Assembly: GCF_036250735.1 (NCBI RefSeq)
Contig: NZ_CP109430.1
Location: 1,488,001 to 1,552,000 of the forward strand
From: Streptosporangium sp. NBC_01495
Lineage (GTDB): Bacteria; Actinomycetota; Actinomycetes; Streptosporangiales; Streptosporangiaceae
Length of the DNA: 64,000 nt
Direction: 5' to 3'
Made by a program: the position numbers and the translations under genes. Below, in pieces: positions 1 through 7,306 of the stretch (positions are counted from its first letter, which is position 1; every line of letters starts with the position of its first letter). The notes under the pieces were generated by a model. It did no database searches, was not told where the DNA came from, and was given only the letters and a program-made list of their open reading frames with translations.

Positions 1-116
1 TCGTCGCCGAGCGGATCGGGGGGCGGCACGTGATGTTCCCCGGTGACCACGGGGCCTTCGGCACCCAGCACGAGGCGTTCGCCGCCAAGCTCGACGAGGT
101 GCTTTCGAGCCCCTGA
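1..116 (+). CDS. Alpha/beta hydrolase, C-terminal end (partial)
   Basis: The window opens inside this gene. The 37 visible residues run VAERIGG...FPGDHGAFG...KLDEVLSSP and stop at 114-116. The G-D-H-G-A-F stretch followed by an amphipathic last helix is what the end of actinobacterial alpha/beta hydrolases looks like, with the His completing the catalytic triad. The rest of the gene lies upstream, so the substrate cannot be inferred. Confidence 0.6.
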   Translation, partial: VAERIGGRHVMFPGDHGAFGTQHEAFAAKLDEVLSSP

Positions 117-352
117 GAGCTTTCCGGCCCCTGGGAGAACGCGGTCCGGCGAGGCCGAACACTGCCGTCTCCTGACGATCCGGCCCGGGAGGCGGTCGTG
201 ACCGCATCGACGGGCCGCTCCGGTCTCTCCGGTTCTGCCGGTTTCGTCCGTAGTGCTCTGGCTTGTGGGCCGGAGGTGAAGCGGACTGTCTCGCGTAGCG
301 GGGTAAGAACAGCCGATGCGCTCCACGCTCTCGCGGAGAGAGGTGAGGTCGC

Positions 353-994
353 CTACACCCGCGTGCGCGCTTCCTCGATCTGGCGCGCGATGTTCATCGC
401 GCCGGTGGCCTCGGCGAGGGCAGCAGCCTCCTCGGCCAACGCGAGCGCGTCGTCACGGCGCCCCTCCGCGGCGGCGATGTAGATCAGCCCGACCATGTTC
501 GCGGCGACGCCCGGCAGGAAGCCGAGTTCACGGCGGAGCCGCGCTGACTCCTCCAACCGTTCCCGTGCCGTCTCCAGCCGTCCGGCGGCGTGCTCCGCGG
601 TACCCAGGTGCCGAAGCGCGTACGACATCGTCAGCTTGTCGCCGGCCCGCGCCGCGAGTTCGTGCGACCGTTCAAAGATCGGGACCGCGGTCTCGTGGTC
701 CCCGCGGACGACCTGATGGAAGATGCCGACCCAGAACAGCGACTCGCCCTCGCCGCGGAGGTCACCGAGCGTCCGGTAGAGCTCCACCGCACGCTCGAAC
801 AGCGCCGGCTCGCGCGGGTCCTCGTTTCCGTCCTCGAAGAAGCGCGCGTGCATGATCCGGCCACGGGCCAGGGCCAGACCGGCCTCGACCGCGTCCAGCT
901 CCCGGTCGGCCACCTCCAGCACTCCGGCCTCGCCGTCGAAAACCGCGCGATCGTAGAGCGACCTGGCCCGTTCGAGCCGTCCTTCCGCGCTCAT
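353..994 (-). CDS. TPR-repeat protein
   Basis: This protein of about 213 residues is made almost wholly of paired amphipathic helices with TPR spacing, for example around ALFERAVELYRTLGD, AVPIFERSHELAARAGD and RLETARERLEESARLRRE. It has no signal peptide or membrane segment, so a cytoplasmic protein-protein interaction role is likely. The ATG at 994 (MSAEGRLERA) is preferred; an in-frame GTG at 1039 would add 15 residues. It faces away from an IS remnant just upstream. No partner is evident. Confidence 0.7.
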   Translation of the reverse strand: MSAEGRLERARSLYDRAVFDGEAGVLEVADRELDAVEAGLALARGRIMHARFFEDGNEDPREPALFERAVELYRTLGDLRGEGESLFWVGIFHQVVRGDHETAVPIFERSHELAARAGDKLTMSYALRHLGTAEHAAGRLETARERLEESARLRRELGFLPGVAANMVGLIYIAAAEGRRDDALALAEEAAALAEATGAMNIARQIEEARTRV

Positions 995-1104
995 CCGCTC
1001 AACCCCCGTCCACCCGTGTCCGCCCGCCGCGTCGAACACCGTACGCGGCGGACGAGGCGTGGCACCAGCCCCCGGCCGTCGCGAGAACCTGGGAGACAGA
1101 GCCG

Positions 1105-1217
1105 ATGAGTCGCGTCGCCCAGCGCATCCTGGCGATGGCCGCAGCGATCTGGCACAACAAGCAAGACCGATGCACCGATCACCCGGTCACCGATCGCCTA
1201 CGGCCACTGACCTACTT
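1105..1217 (+). pseudogene. Remnant of an IS transposase C-terminus
   Basis: The short frame reads RVAQRILAMAAAIWHNKQD...HPVTDRLRPLTYF. This resembles the last helix and tail (RxAQRLLALxAAIWHN...PVxRSLxAYDH) of a common actinobacterial DDE transposase. Only about 37 residues remain and no terminal repeats or catalytic residues are left. It sits between a TPR gene and a decapitated SDR gene, consistent with an old insertion followed by deletion. The family assignment is from memory of the motif. Confidence 0.45.
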
Positions 1218-1282
1218 CGGAACTTCTCGTCTGGGCAGTGGCCGGTGGCGGCAAGGCAGAGGAGAGTGGCATCCGGACGCGC

Positions 1283-1930
1283 TCAGGCGAAGTAGTGGCC
1301 CTCCTTCAGGTCGGCGATCAGTCCCGGACAGGTCGGCTGCCATCCGAGCAGGTCGCGAGTGATCTGTGCTGAGGCGGGGCCGGCGACTCCCCAGAAGCCG
1401 CCGAGCCAGCCGACGTATTCTCCGGCCTGCTCGGGGGTGACGGAGACGGCGGGAACGCCGAGGTGTGACGCGAAGACCTCGGCGACCTCGCGGATCGGGA
1501 CGCCCTCGTCGCCGACCGCGTGCAGTACCGACCCGGCCGGCGCGGACTCGAGCGCGAGGCGGAACAGGCGCGCGGCGTCGTCGCGGTGGACGGACGGCCA
1601 GCGGTTGGCGCCGTCGCCGACGTAGACCGCGGCGCCTTTCTCGCGCGCGAATCCGACCGCGGTCGAGATGAACCCGTTGTCGCCGTTGCCGTGCGTGGCC
1701 GGCGGGAGACGCACGACCGAGGAGCGGACTCCGTGGCCGGCGAGCGCGAGAGTGTGGTGGGCGTTGCCCATCCGCCCGCCTGCGCCGCTGATCGGACCCT
1801 CGCGATTCCCGGCATCCGCCAGTCCGTCGCGTTCGGTGGCGACGACTCCGGACGGGAGTCCGAGCACGCCGAGGATGCCGGAGGCGATGACGAAGGGTTT
1901 GCCGGTCTCGAACAAAGCGCCGCCGCCGAA
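1283..1930 (-). pseudogene. 5'-truncated NAD-dependent epimerase/SDR
   Basis: From about FGGGALFETGKPFVIASG onward the frame matches the middle and C-terminal part of atypical extended SDR (NAD-dependent epimerase) proteins: a central KPFVIASG strand, NRWPSVHRDDAARLFRLALE, GVPIREVAEVFASHLGVP and a terminal LGWQPT...LIADLKEGHYF. About the first 80-110 residues, including the glycine-rich dinucleotide-binding motif, are absent. The open frame upstream of about 1930 is Arg/Pro-rich noise. The protein would be inactive. Confidence 0.7.
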
Positions 1931-2013
1931 GGCGCAGGGCCGTGCTGAACAGTCGGTCGCGCGAGGTGATACATCGCGCGGCCGAGTCGAGTGATTGGAC
2001 GGGTCAGGGCAGC

Positions 2014-2640
2014 TCAGTGTCGCGGGATGCCCAGGGTGACGAGCAGGTCTTCGTGGAGCTGGAACCACACGGTGTGGTACGACTCAAGGTTGTCCGACAC
2101 GTAGTCCAGCTCGCCGGCCCCGGCGCGCGCGAGCGCGTCGGTGAGCCGGGCCTGATACCGCTGGAACCGGAGCATCGCCGCGTACAGGCCCGCGCAGGCG
2201 ACGTCGGCACGCCGATTGAAGTCCGCGAACCGGTCCAGGACCCGGGAGTCGTAGGCCGGGTCGGTGTGGTCGTTCGGTATCGCGACACCGTCGACGAACC
2301 GCATCTGCCACGCCGTGCAGAGATCCAGCAGCTCCGGGTTGAGCACGAGGAAGTCGTCGTACGCCTCGGCCACCACGGTCCGGGTGCCCGCCGTGTCGAG
2401 CTCGGCGGAGATCCGCTTGGCGTCCTCGACGCGACCGGCCTCGGTGAGACCCCATCCACCGAAGTCACCCGCGGCGTACGTGACGAGGCCGGCCACCGCG
2501 AGATCGATCAGCTCGGATTCGACATCGGCCTCGGGGAGCCCCGTCGCCTCGGCCACGCGGGCGAGGCCGGCGAACCCGACGCAGCGAAGCGTGTGGAGCG
2601 CCAGCAGGTCGGCGCTGGTCGCGTGGGGTGGGTTCGGCAC
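2014..2640 (-). CDS. MarR-like/winged-helix regulator
   Basis: The protein has 208 residues. The N-terminal 80 residues resemble a winged helix: LLALHTLRCVGFAGLARVAEATGLPEADVESELIDLAVAG, then a GGWGLTEAGR wing. The C-terminal half is helical and probably a ligand or dimerisation domain. It starts with GTG at 2640, only 17 bp from the divergent PPDK-like gene, so it is a good candidate to control that gene and itself. Its effector is unknown. Confidence 0.65.
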   Translation of the reverse strand: MPNPPHATSADLLALHTLRCVGFAGLARVAEATGLPEADVESELIDLAVAGLVTYAAGDFGGWGLTEAGRVEDAKRISAELDTAGTRTVVAEAYDDFLVLNPELLDLCTAWQMRFVDGVAIPNDHTDPAYDSRVLDRFADFNRRADVACAGLYAAMLRFQRYQARLTDALARAGAGELDYVSDNLESYHTVWFQLHEDLLVTLGIPRH

Positions 2641-2657
2641 GCCGATATGCTACATCG
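2641..2657. promoter_or_regulatory. 17-bp divergent start region
   Basis: Only 17 bp separate the start codons of the regulator (GTG, 2640) and the PPDK-like gene (ATG, 2658). TATGCT at 2646-2651 reads as a -10-like hexamer a few bases before the ATG. No Shine-Dalgarno sequence fits on either strand. Leaderless mRNAs or promoters inside the opposing genes are the likely explanation. Confidence 0.35.
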
Positions 2658-4301
2658 ATGGCCTGGATTCACCCGCTTTCTGAGGACGTCGAGGAGACCG
2701 CGAGCGTCCTTGGCGGCAAGGGGTACGGCCTGGTCGTGCTGCGACGGCTTGGGGTGCCCGTGCCCCCCGGGTTCGTCATCGGCACCGGGGCGTGTCGCGC
2801 CTTCCTCCGTGACGGGCGGTTTCCAGACGGCCTCGACGCCGAGCTGGCGTCCGCCGTCTCCGGGCTCGAAGCCGCCACGCGACGGCGCCTTGGCGGCTCC
2901 GAGCGGCCACTGGCGGTGTCGGTGCGCTCGGGCGGCAGCGTGTCGATGCCCGGCATGATGAACACGATCCTCAACCTCGGTCTAACCACCGAGACCACGG
3001 CGGGGCTGGCGGCCGAGACGGGCGACCCGCGCTTCGCGCTCGACTCGCGCCTGCGGTTCCTGTCCGGTTTCGCCTCGGCGGTCTTCGGCGTGGAGCCGGA
3101 GAGCCTGGAAGCCGTGGCGCGCGAGGTGGCCGGACGCGGCGACGGCAACGGCGACGAGGAGACACGCCTCGCCGACGCGATCCGAGGCGTCGAGGCCCTC
3201 ATCGGCGGACGGGCCGGCGGATCGGTGCCGGACGACGCGACGGAGCAACTGGAGCCGGCCATCCGGGCCGTGTTCTCCTCCTGGGACACACCGCGCGCCA
3301 GAACCTACCGCGCACTGCACGACATCCCACACGAACTCGGCACGGCCGTCATCGTGCAGGCCATGGTGTTCGGGAATCGCGACGACCACAGCGGCACCGG
3401 TGTCGCGTTCAGCCGCGACCCCAACACCGGGGAGCGCGTCCCGTTCGGTGAGGTCCTGTTCGGCCGCCAGGGCGAGGACGTCGTCTCCGGGAGGTCGACG
3501 ACCCGGCCGCTGGCCGACCTGGCCGAACGGGAGCCGGCGGTGTGGACCGGCCTTCTGGAGGCGATGAACCGGCTCGAGGAGCACTACCGCGACACGTGCT
3601 ACGTGGAGTTCACCTTCGAGGCGGGCGAGCTGTGGATCCTGCAGACGCGGCCAGGCAACCTCGTCGGGCGCGCCGCCGTCCGCGTCGCGGTCGACCTGGC
3701 CGACGAGGGCGTCATCGGCCGCCGCGAGGCACTGCTCCGGGTATCTCCGCACCACCTCCGCCACGCCCGTACGCCCCGGATGGAGACGGCCGACGCGAGT
3801 GACCTTTTTACCCGAGGGCTGGGTGCCTGCCCGGGGGTCGCGGTCGGCAGGGTGGCGACCACCGCCGACAAGGCGGCGCGGATGGCCGCCGACGGCCCGG
3901 TCATCCTGGTCCGTCCACACACCTCCCCGCTCGACATGCACGGCCTGGCCGCCGCCGCGGGAGTCGTCACCGCCAGGGGCGGGCCGACCAGCCACGCCGC
4001 CGTCGTCGCGCGGGCGATGGGCAAACCCGCCGTCGTGGGAGCCGCGGATCTCACAGTCGACGTCGCCGCCGCCTGCGTGCGAGCCGGTGGACGCACCCTC
4101 CCGGAGGGCACGCTCATCACCATTGACGGGACCGGCGGAGAGGTCCTCGTCGGTGGCCACCGCCCCGCCACGGCCACGACCGACTCCCACCTGCACCGCC
4201 TGCTCGAATGGGCCGACGAGGTCTCGGGCGTCGACTCGGGCCGCGACGAGGCGGAACGCCTCACGGCGGCCCGCGCGGTCCTTCTTGCTGTGACCGCATA
4301 G
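2658..4301 (+). CDS. Short pyruvate,phosphate dikinase-like enzyme (ATP-grasp plus phosphohistidine domain)
   Basis: The 547-residue protein has a PPDK/PEP-synthase N-terminal nucleotide-binding domain (VLGGKGYGLVVLRRLGVPVPPGFVI; VSVRSGGSVSMPGMMNTILNLG; YRDTCYVEFTFEAGELWILQTR). It then has a swivelling phosphohistidine domain with GGPTSHAAVVARAMGKPAVVG, carrying the catalytic His. The C-terminal PEP/pyruvate-binding barrel of full-length PPDK (about 880 residues) is absent. The final codons and stop lie inside the left 30-bp inverted repeat at 4286-4315, so the native C-terminus has been replaced by mobile DNA. The native protein may have been a short paralogue or longer. Without the barrel it could not make pyruvate from PEP alone. 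Confidence 0.8.
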   Translation: MAWIHPLSEDVEETASVLGGKGYGLVVLRRLGVPVPPGFVIGTGACRAFLRDGRFPDGLDAELASAVSGLEAATRRRLGGSERPLAVSVRSGGSVSMPGMMNTILNLGLTTETTAGLAAETGDPRFALDSRLRFLSGFASAVFGVEPESLEAVAREVAGRGDGNGDEETRLADAIRGVEALIGGRAGGSVPDDATEQLEPAIRAVFSSWDTPRARTYRALHDIPHELGTAVIVQAMVFGNRDDHSGTGVAFSRDPNTGERVPFGEVLFGRQGEDVVSGRSTTRPLADLAEREPAVWTGLLEAMNRLEEHYRDTCYVEFTFEAGELWILQTRPGNLVGRAAVRVAVDLADEGVIGRREALLRVSPHHLRHARTPRMETADASDLFTRGLGACPGVAVGRVATTADKAARMAADGPVILVRPHTSPLDMHGLAAAAGVVTARGGPTSHAAVVARAMGKPAVVGAADLTVDVAAACVRAGGRTLPEGTLITIDGTGGEVLVGGHRPATATTDSHLHRLLEWADEVSGVDSGRDEAERLTAARAVLLAVTA

Positions 4302-4315
4302 GTTCACCGGGTTGG
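4286..4315 (+). repeat. Left 30-bp terminal inverted repeat
   Basis: An exact reverse complement lies at 6721-6750 with no mismatch over 30 bp. It overlaps the last codons and stop of the PPDK-like gene. The identity stops abruptly on both sides. Confidence 0.85.
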
Positions 4316-4368
4316 TGGTCGTGGCGGTTGGATGTGGGGTGACGTCCGATCCGACTGCTGGAGGTGCG

Positions 4369-5217
4369 GTGGCCGAGCCTGTCCGTGTGCGCAGACTGAC
4401 TGACCAGGAGGGGCAGCGGCTGCAGCAGATCGTGCGCCGGGGCAGCACGAGTTCGGTGCGCTATCGGCGCGCGATGATGCTGTTGGCCTCGGCCGGCGGG
4501 AACCGGGTGCCGGTGATCGCCCAGCTGGTGCAGGCCGACGAGGACACCGTGCGCGATGTGATCGTTCAACGAGATCGGCCTGGCCTGTCTGGACCCTCGG
4601 TGGGCGGGAGGCCGTCCCCGCCTGCTCAGTCGTGACGACGAGGACTTCGTCGTCCAGACGGCCACCACCCGCCCCGCCAAGCTCGGCCAGCCCTTCACCC
4701 GCTGGTCGCTGCGCAAGCTCGTCGCCTACCTGCGGAAAGTCCACGGCCGGGTGATCCGCATCGGCCGCGAGGCGTTACGCGGCCTGCTCGCCCGCCGCGG
4801 TGTCACCTTCCAGCGCACCAAGACCTGGAAGGAATCCCCCGACCCCGACCGCGAGGCGAAGCTGGACCGGATCGAGGAGGTCTTTGACCGCTTCCCGGAC
4901 CGGGTTTTCGCCTTCGACGAGTTCGGCCCGCTCGGAATCCGGCCCACCGCGGGCTCGGGCTGGGCCGAACGCAAGCATCCCGACCGGGTGCCGGCCACCT
5001 ACCACCGCACCCACGGAGTGCGCTACTTCCACGGCTGCTACTCCATCGGCGACGACCGCCTGTGGGGTATCAACCGCCGCAAGAACCGTGCAGACCCGGG
5101 CCTTGCACGCCTACCTGCGTTGGCGCAACGCCAACGCCCGTCACCGCGACGTCCTGGCCGCCGAACGCAAGGAACGCGCTCGCATCCGAAGTGAGAAGGG
5201 CATTCGCTGGGGCGGAC
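4369..5217 (+). pseudogene. IS630-family transposase, disrupted
   Basis: The N-terminal HTH region (GTG at 4369) reads VRRLTDQEGQRLQQIVRR...DEDTVRDVI and then shifts frame near 4563. The codons expected between VI and FNEIGLACLD appear replaced by one base, equivalent to a 5-bp loss. The next frame gives LSRDDEDFVVQTA...WSLRKLVAYLRK...FAFDEFGPLGI, which includes the first catalytic Asp. Near 5085-5095 it jumps from GINRRKN to ALHAYLRWRNANARH in another frame. The region that should carry the second Asp and the Glu is therefore deleted. The enzyme is certainly inactive. Confidence 0.8.
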
Positions 5218-5268
5218 GCCAGCGGGCAAGGCATTCGCCGGGAAGACCAACCGCTCGTCGTCATGGCC

Positions 5269-5685
5269 TCATTCTGGCGACTTGAGCATCTCCAGAAGGA
5301 TGCGCTGCAGATCGGTGCGGTCCTGCGGGGTAATCCTCGCCAGCCTGCGGTCGAACTCCGCCGCGAGCGCTGAGAGCGCGCGGTCCCGCGCCGTCTCGCC
5401 CTCGGCAGTCAGTATAAGCCGATGCCGCCGCAGGTCCTCGTCGTCGATCTCGCGCCGTATGAACCCCTTTGCGACGAGGTTGCGGACGTAGACCGTCACG
5501 CTCGCTTTAGGGATCATCAGCGCCGCCGCGAGTTCGGCAGGGTACGGCGACGCGGCCACCTCGGCCAGCACGAAGAACTCCTTCGTCTCCAGCCCAAGCT
5601 CGGCCAGTTCAGCGCTGCAGGCATCCATCACGACGCTCAGCAGACGCTGGTTCAGTGTCCACAGTTGCGCCCCGTCAACCGCCAC
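5269..5685 (-). CDS. MarR-family regulator (element cargo)
   Basis: The protein has 138 residues with typical MarR architecture: an N-terminal dimerisation helix, a winged helix around PYPAELAAALMIPKASVTVYVRNLVAKGFI, and a wing at REIDDEDLRRHRLILTAEGE. The GTG at 5685 is chosen because GGAGGGG lies five bases upstream; upstream in-frame codons would run through the operator. It is divergent from the hydrolase gene and shares a 115-bp control region holding a palindrome, so autoregulation and control of the hydrolase are likely. Confidence 0.85.
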   Translation of the reverse strand: MAVDGAQLWTLNQRLLSVVMDACSAELAELGLETKEFFVLAEVAASPYPAELAAALMIPKASVTVYVRNLVAKGFIRREIDDEDLRRHRLILTAEGETARDRALSALAAEFDRRLARITPQDRTDLQRILLEMLKSPE

Positions 5686-5709
5686 GCAAGCCCCTCCATC
5701 GGTCCAGGT

Positions 5710-5741
5710 GGTACAGTTCTGAATTAGTTCCAAATTGTACC
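5710..5741. promoter_or_regulatory. Imperfect palindrome, putative MarR operator
   Basis: GGTACA at 5710-5715 and TGTACC at 5736-5741 frame a 32-bp imperfect dyad with matching inner TT..GAA/TTC..AA blocks. The sequence is AT-rich compared with its surroundings. It lies between the divergent MarR and hydrolase start codons, the usual position for a MarR operator. Binding is inferred. Confidence 0.5.
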
Positions 5742-5800
5742 AGAGGGTGTTTCGTACTGGACAGCTGTGGAACAAACACCGACGCGAAAGGCGCCATCAG

Positions 5801-6715
5801 ATGCTTCAGCACATCACGATCCCGCGCGGACCGATCGATCTCGCGGCCGACCTCTACCTGCCCGACAGCATCGACGATGCGGCGCCGCTGCGCGCCGTGG
5901 TGCTCTCCACGCCCGGCAGTAGCGTGAAGGAGCAGATCGGCGCGAACTACGCATCCCGTCTCGCCGCCCGCGGCGTCGCGGCGCTCGTGTTCGACCCCGC
6001 CCATCAAGGTCAGAGCGGCGGAAAGCCCCGCGACCTCGAAGACCCCTACCGCCGCGGTGAGGACATCTCCTACGCGATCGACGCGCTCAGCACGATCCCC
6101 GGCATCGACCCGGAGCGCATCGGCGTCCTCGGCATCTGCGCCGGCGGAGGCTACGCAGTGCACACCGCCCGCACGGACCATCGCATCAAGGCGGTCGGCA
6201 CGGTCGTCCCAGGCAACATGGGCACGTCGTTCCGCAGCTTCCAGCCGGATGGCGCGGCGGCCGCACTCGACACCATGGCCGACGCGCGCATCGAAGAGAC
6301 CCGCTCCGGCGAGCTGACCCGCGTGAACTGGCTGCCCGACACCTTGGAGGAAGCCACAGCAGTCGGGCTGACCGATATCGACACGACCCAGGCAATCACC
6401 TACTACCGCACCGAGCGGGGCAGGAACGAACACTCCACGAACCGCCGTCTCGCGCGCGGCGACTCGCTGCTGCTGGGCTACGACGCGTATCACCTGGTCG
6501 ACCAGCTCATGACCCAGCCGCTGCAGGTCATCCTCGCCGGACGCATCGGCAACACCGGCTCCTACGAGTCCGGCATGCAGTTGTGGAAGCTGGCACCCAA
6601 CCCGGTCGACCTCATGGTGATCGACGGCGCCGGCCACTACGAGATGTACGACGAGCCCGAGTACGTCGACGCCGCCGTCGACCGGCTCGTCAACTTTTAC
6701 TTGAACAACCTGTAA
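5801..6715 (+). CDS. Alpha/beta hydrolase with Cys-type nucleophile elbow (element cargo)
   Basis: The protein has 304 residues. It carries an oxyanion-side VVLSTPGSSVKEQIG segment, FDPAHQGQSGG, a nucleophile elbow GVLGICAGGGYA, a late acidic strand (LQVILAGRIGNTG) and a terminal IDGAGHYEMYD with the catalytic His. The elbow has Cys where most hydrolases have Ser, as in dienelactone hydrolases and the related YcjY-type family. ATG at 5801 is chosen; an upstream in-frame start at 5735 would cover the operator. The substrate is unknown. MarR control suggests detoxification of an aromatic or electrophilic compound. Confidence 0.8.
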   Translation: MLQHITIPRGPIDLAADLYLPDSIDDAAPLRAVVLSTPGSSVKEQIGANYASRLAARGVAALVFDPAHQGQSGGKPRDLEDPYRRGEDISYAIDALSTIPGIDPERIGVLGICAGGGYAVHTARTDHRIKAVGTVVPGNMGTSFRSFQPDGAAAALDTMADARIEETRSGELTRVNWLPDTLEEATAVGLTDIDTTQAITYYRTERGRNEHSTNRRLARGDSLLLGYDAYHLVDQLMTQPLQVILAGRIGNTGSYESGMQLWKLAPNPVDLMVIDGAGHYEMYDEPEYVDAAVDRLVNFYLNNL

Positions 6716-6720
6716 ATCAT

Positions 6721-6750
6721 CCAACCCGGTGAACCTATGCGGTCACAGCA
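6721..6750 (-). repeat. Right 30-bp terminal inverted repeat
   Basis: Exact inverted copy of 4286-4315. It begins six bases after the hydrolase stop codon and marks the right edge of the element. Confidence 0.85.
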
Positions 6751-6888
6751 CTGGCCGCGATCCAGCTCCGTATGGTCCCGTTTCAGGTAGGCCGGCGATT
6801 TCGGTTGGTTCATATGGAACTGATCGAGACAGGCGGAATCCAAACTGTCAATGCCGTATATGCGGTACGGATCCTTGAGCTTTTTCAT
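6751..6888 (-). CDS. Small hypothetical frame cut by the element
   Basis: From ATG at 6888 the frame reads MKKLKDPYRIYGIDSLDSA...LKRDHTELDRGQ for 46 codons and then enters the right inverted repeat at 6750, where it becomes IR-encoded residues. AGGCAGG lies just upstream. Base composition is less GC-rich than its neighbours. It overlaps the end of the IS5-like remnant by a few bases. I do not recognise it. It may be the 5' end of a gene truncated by the element or chance coding. Confidence 0.25.
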
Positions 6889-7082
6889 CCTGCCTCGCGC
6901 ATTTGAAGCGTGAGGATGGCTTTGACCAGTTGGCCCGCACGAAGAGGGCAGCAGCGGAGTTTGCGCAGGACTCGCCAGGTCTTCAGCACGGCATTCGCGC
7001 GCTCGCCGGGGCCGCGGAGCTTGGCGTGGGCGGAGTTGGCCGTCTTCTGTGATTGGGGCTTGCCTCGGCCCTTGTACGGCAC
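6885..7082 (-). pseudogene. IS5-like transposase, C-terminal remnant
   Basis: The residues PYKGRGKPQSQKTANSAH, LRGPGERANAVLKTW and LRKLRCCPLRAGQLVKAI are hallmarks of the C-terminal end of an actinobacterial IS5-type DDE transposase, including the GERANAxLK segment with the catalytic Glu. Everything upstream is out of frame or absent. About 65 residues of a roughly 270-residue enzyme remain. Confidence 0.8.
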
Positions 7083-7306
7083 CAGTACGCGTGGACCTGC
7101 GCCAGAATTCCCAGATCGACCCTGGACGCCGCTTCATCGAACATGTCCGCCACCGTCTTTCGCCAGCCTCCTCCATTCTGCCGCCTCCAGTGGCGGAAGG
7201 GAGTGTTCGGTGATTCACGATCGCTGCTTTCGTGACGTCGCCATGCTGGCCGTGGGAGACGTGAGACGGTCAAAGGGGGGCCTCTGTATAGGAATATCCG
7301 GCGGTT

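Larger units (their letters stand above)
4286..6750. mobile_element. 2.47 kb inverted-repeat-bounded element with MarR/hydrolase cargo
   Basis: A 30-bp sequence at 4286-4315 (starting TGCTGTGACCGCATAGG) occurs as an exact inverted copy at 6721-6750. Between the repeats lie a broken IS630-type transposase, a MarR regulator and an alpha/beta hydrolase. The left repeat supplies the stop codon of the PPDK-like gene; the right repeat cuts a small minus-strand frame. No target duplication was recognised. The element looks like a defective IS630 derivative that carries cargo and could only move with transposase supplied in trans. Confidence 0.65.
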
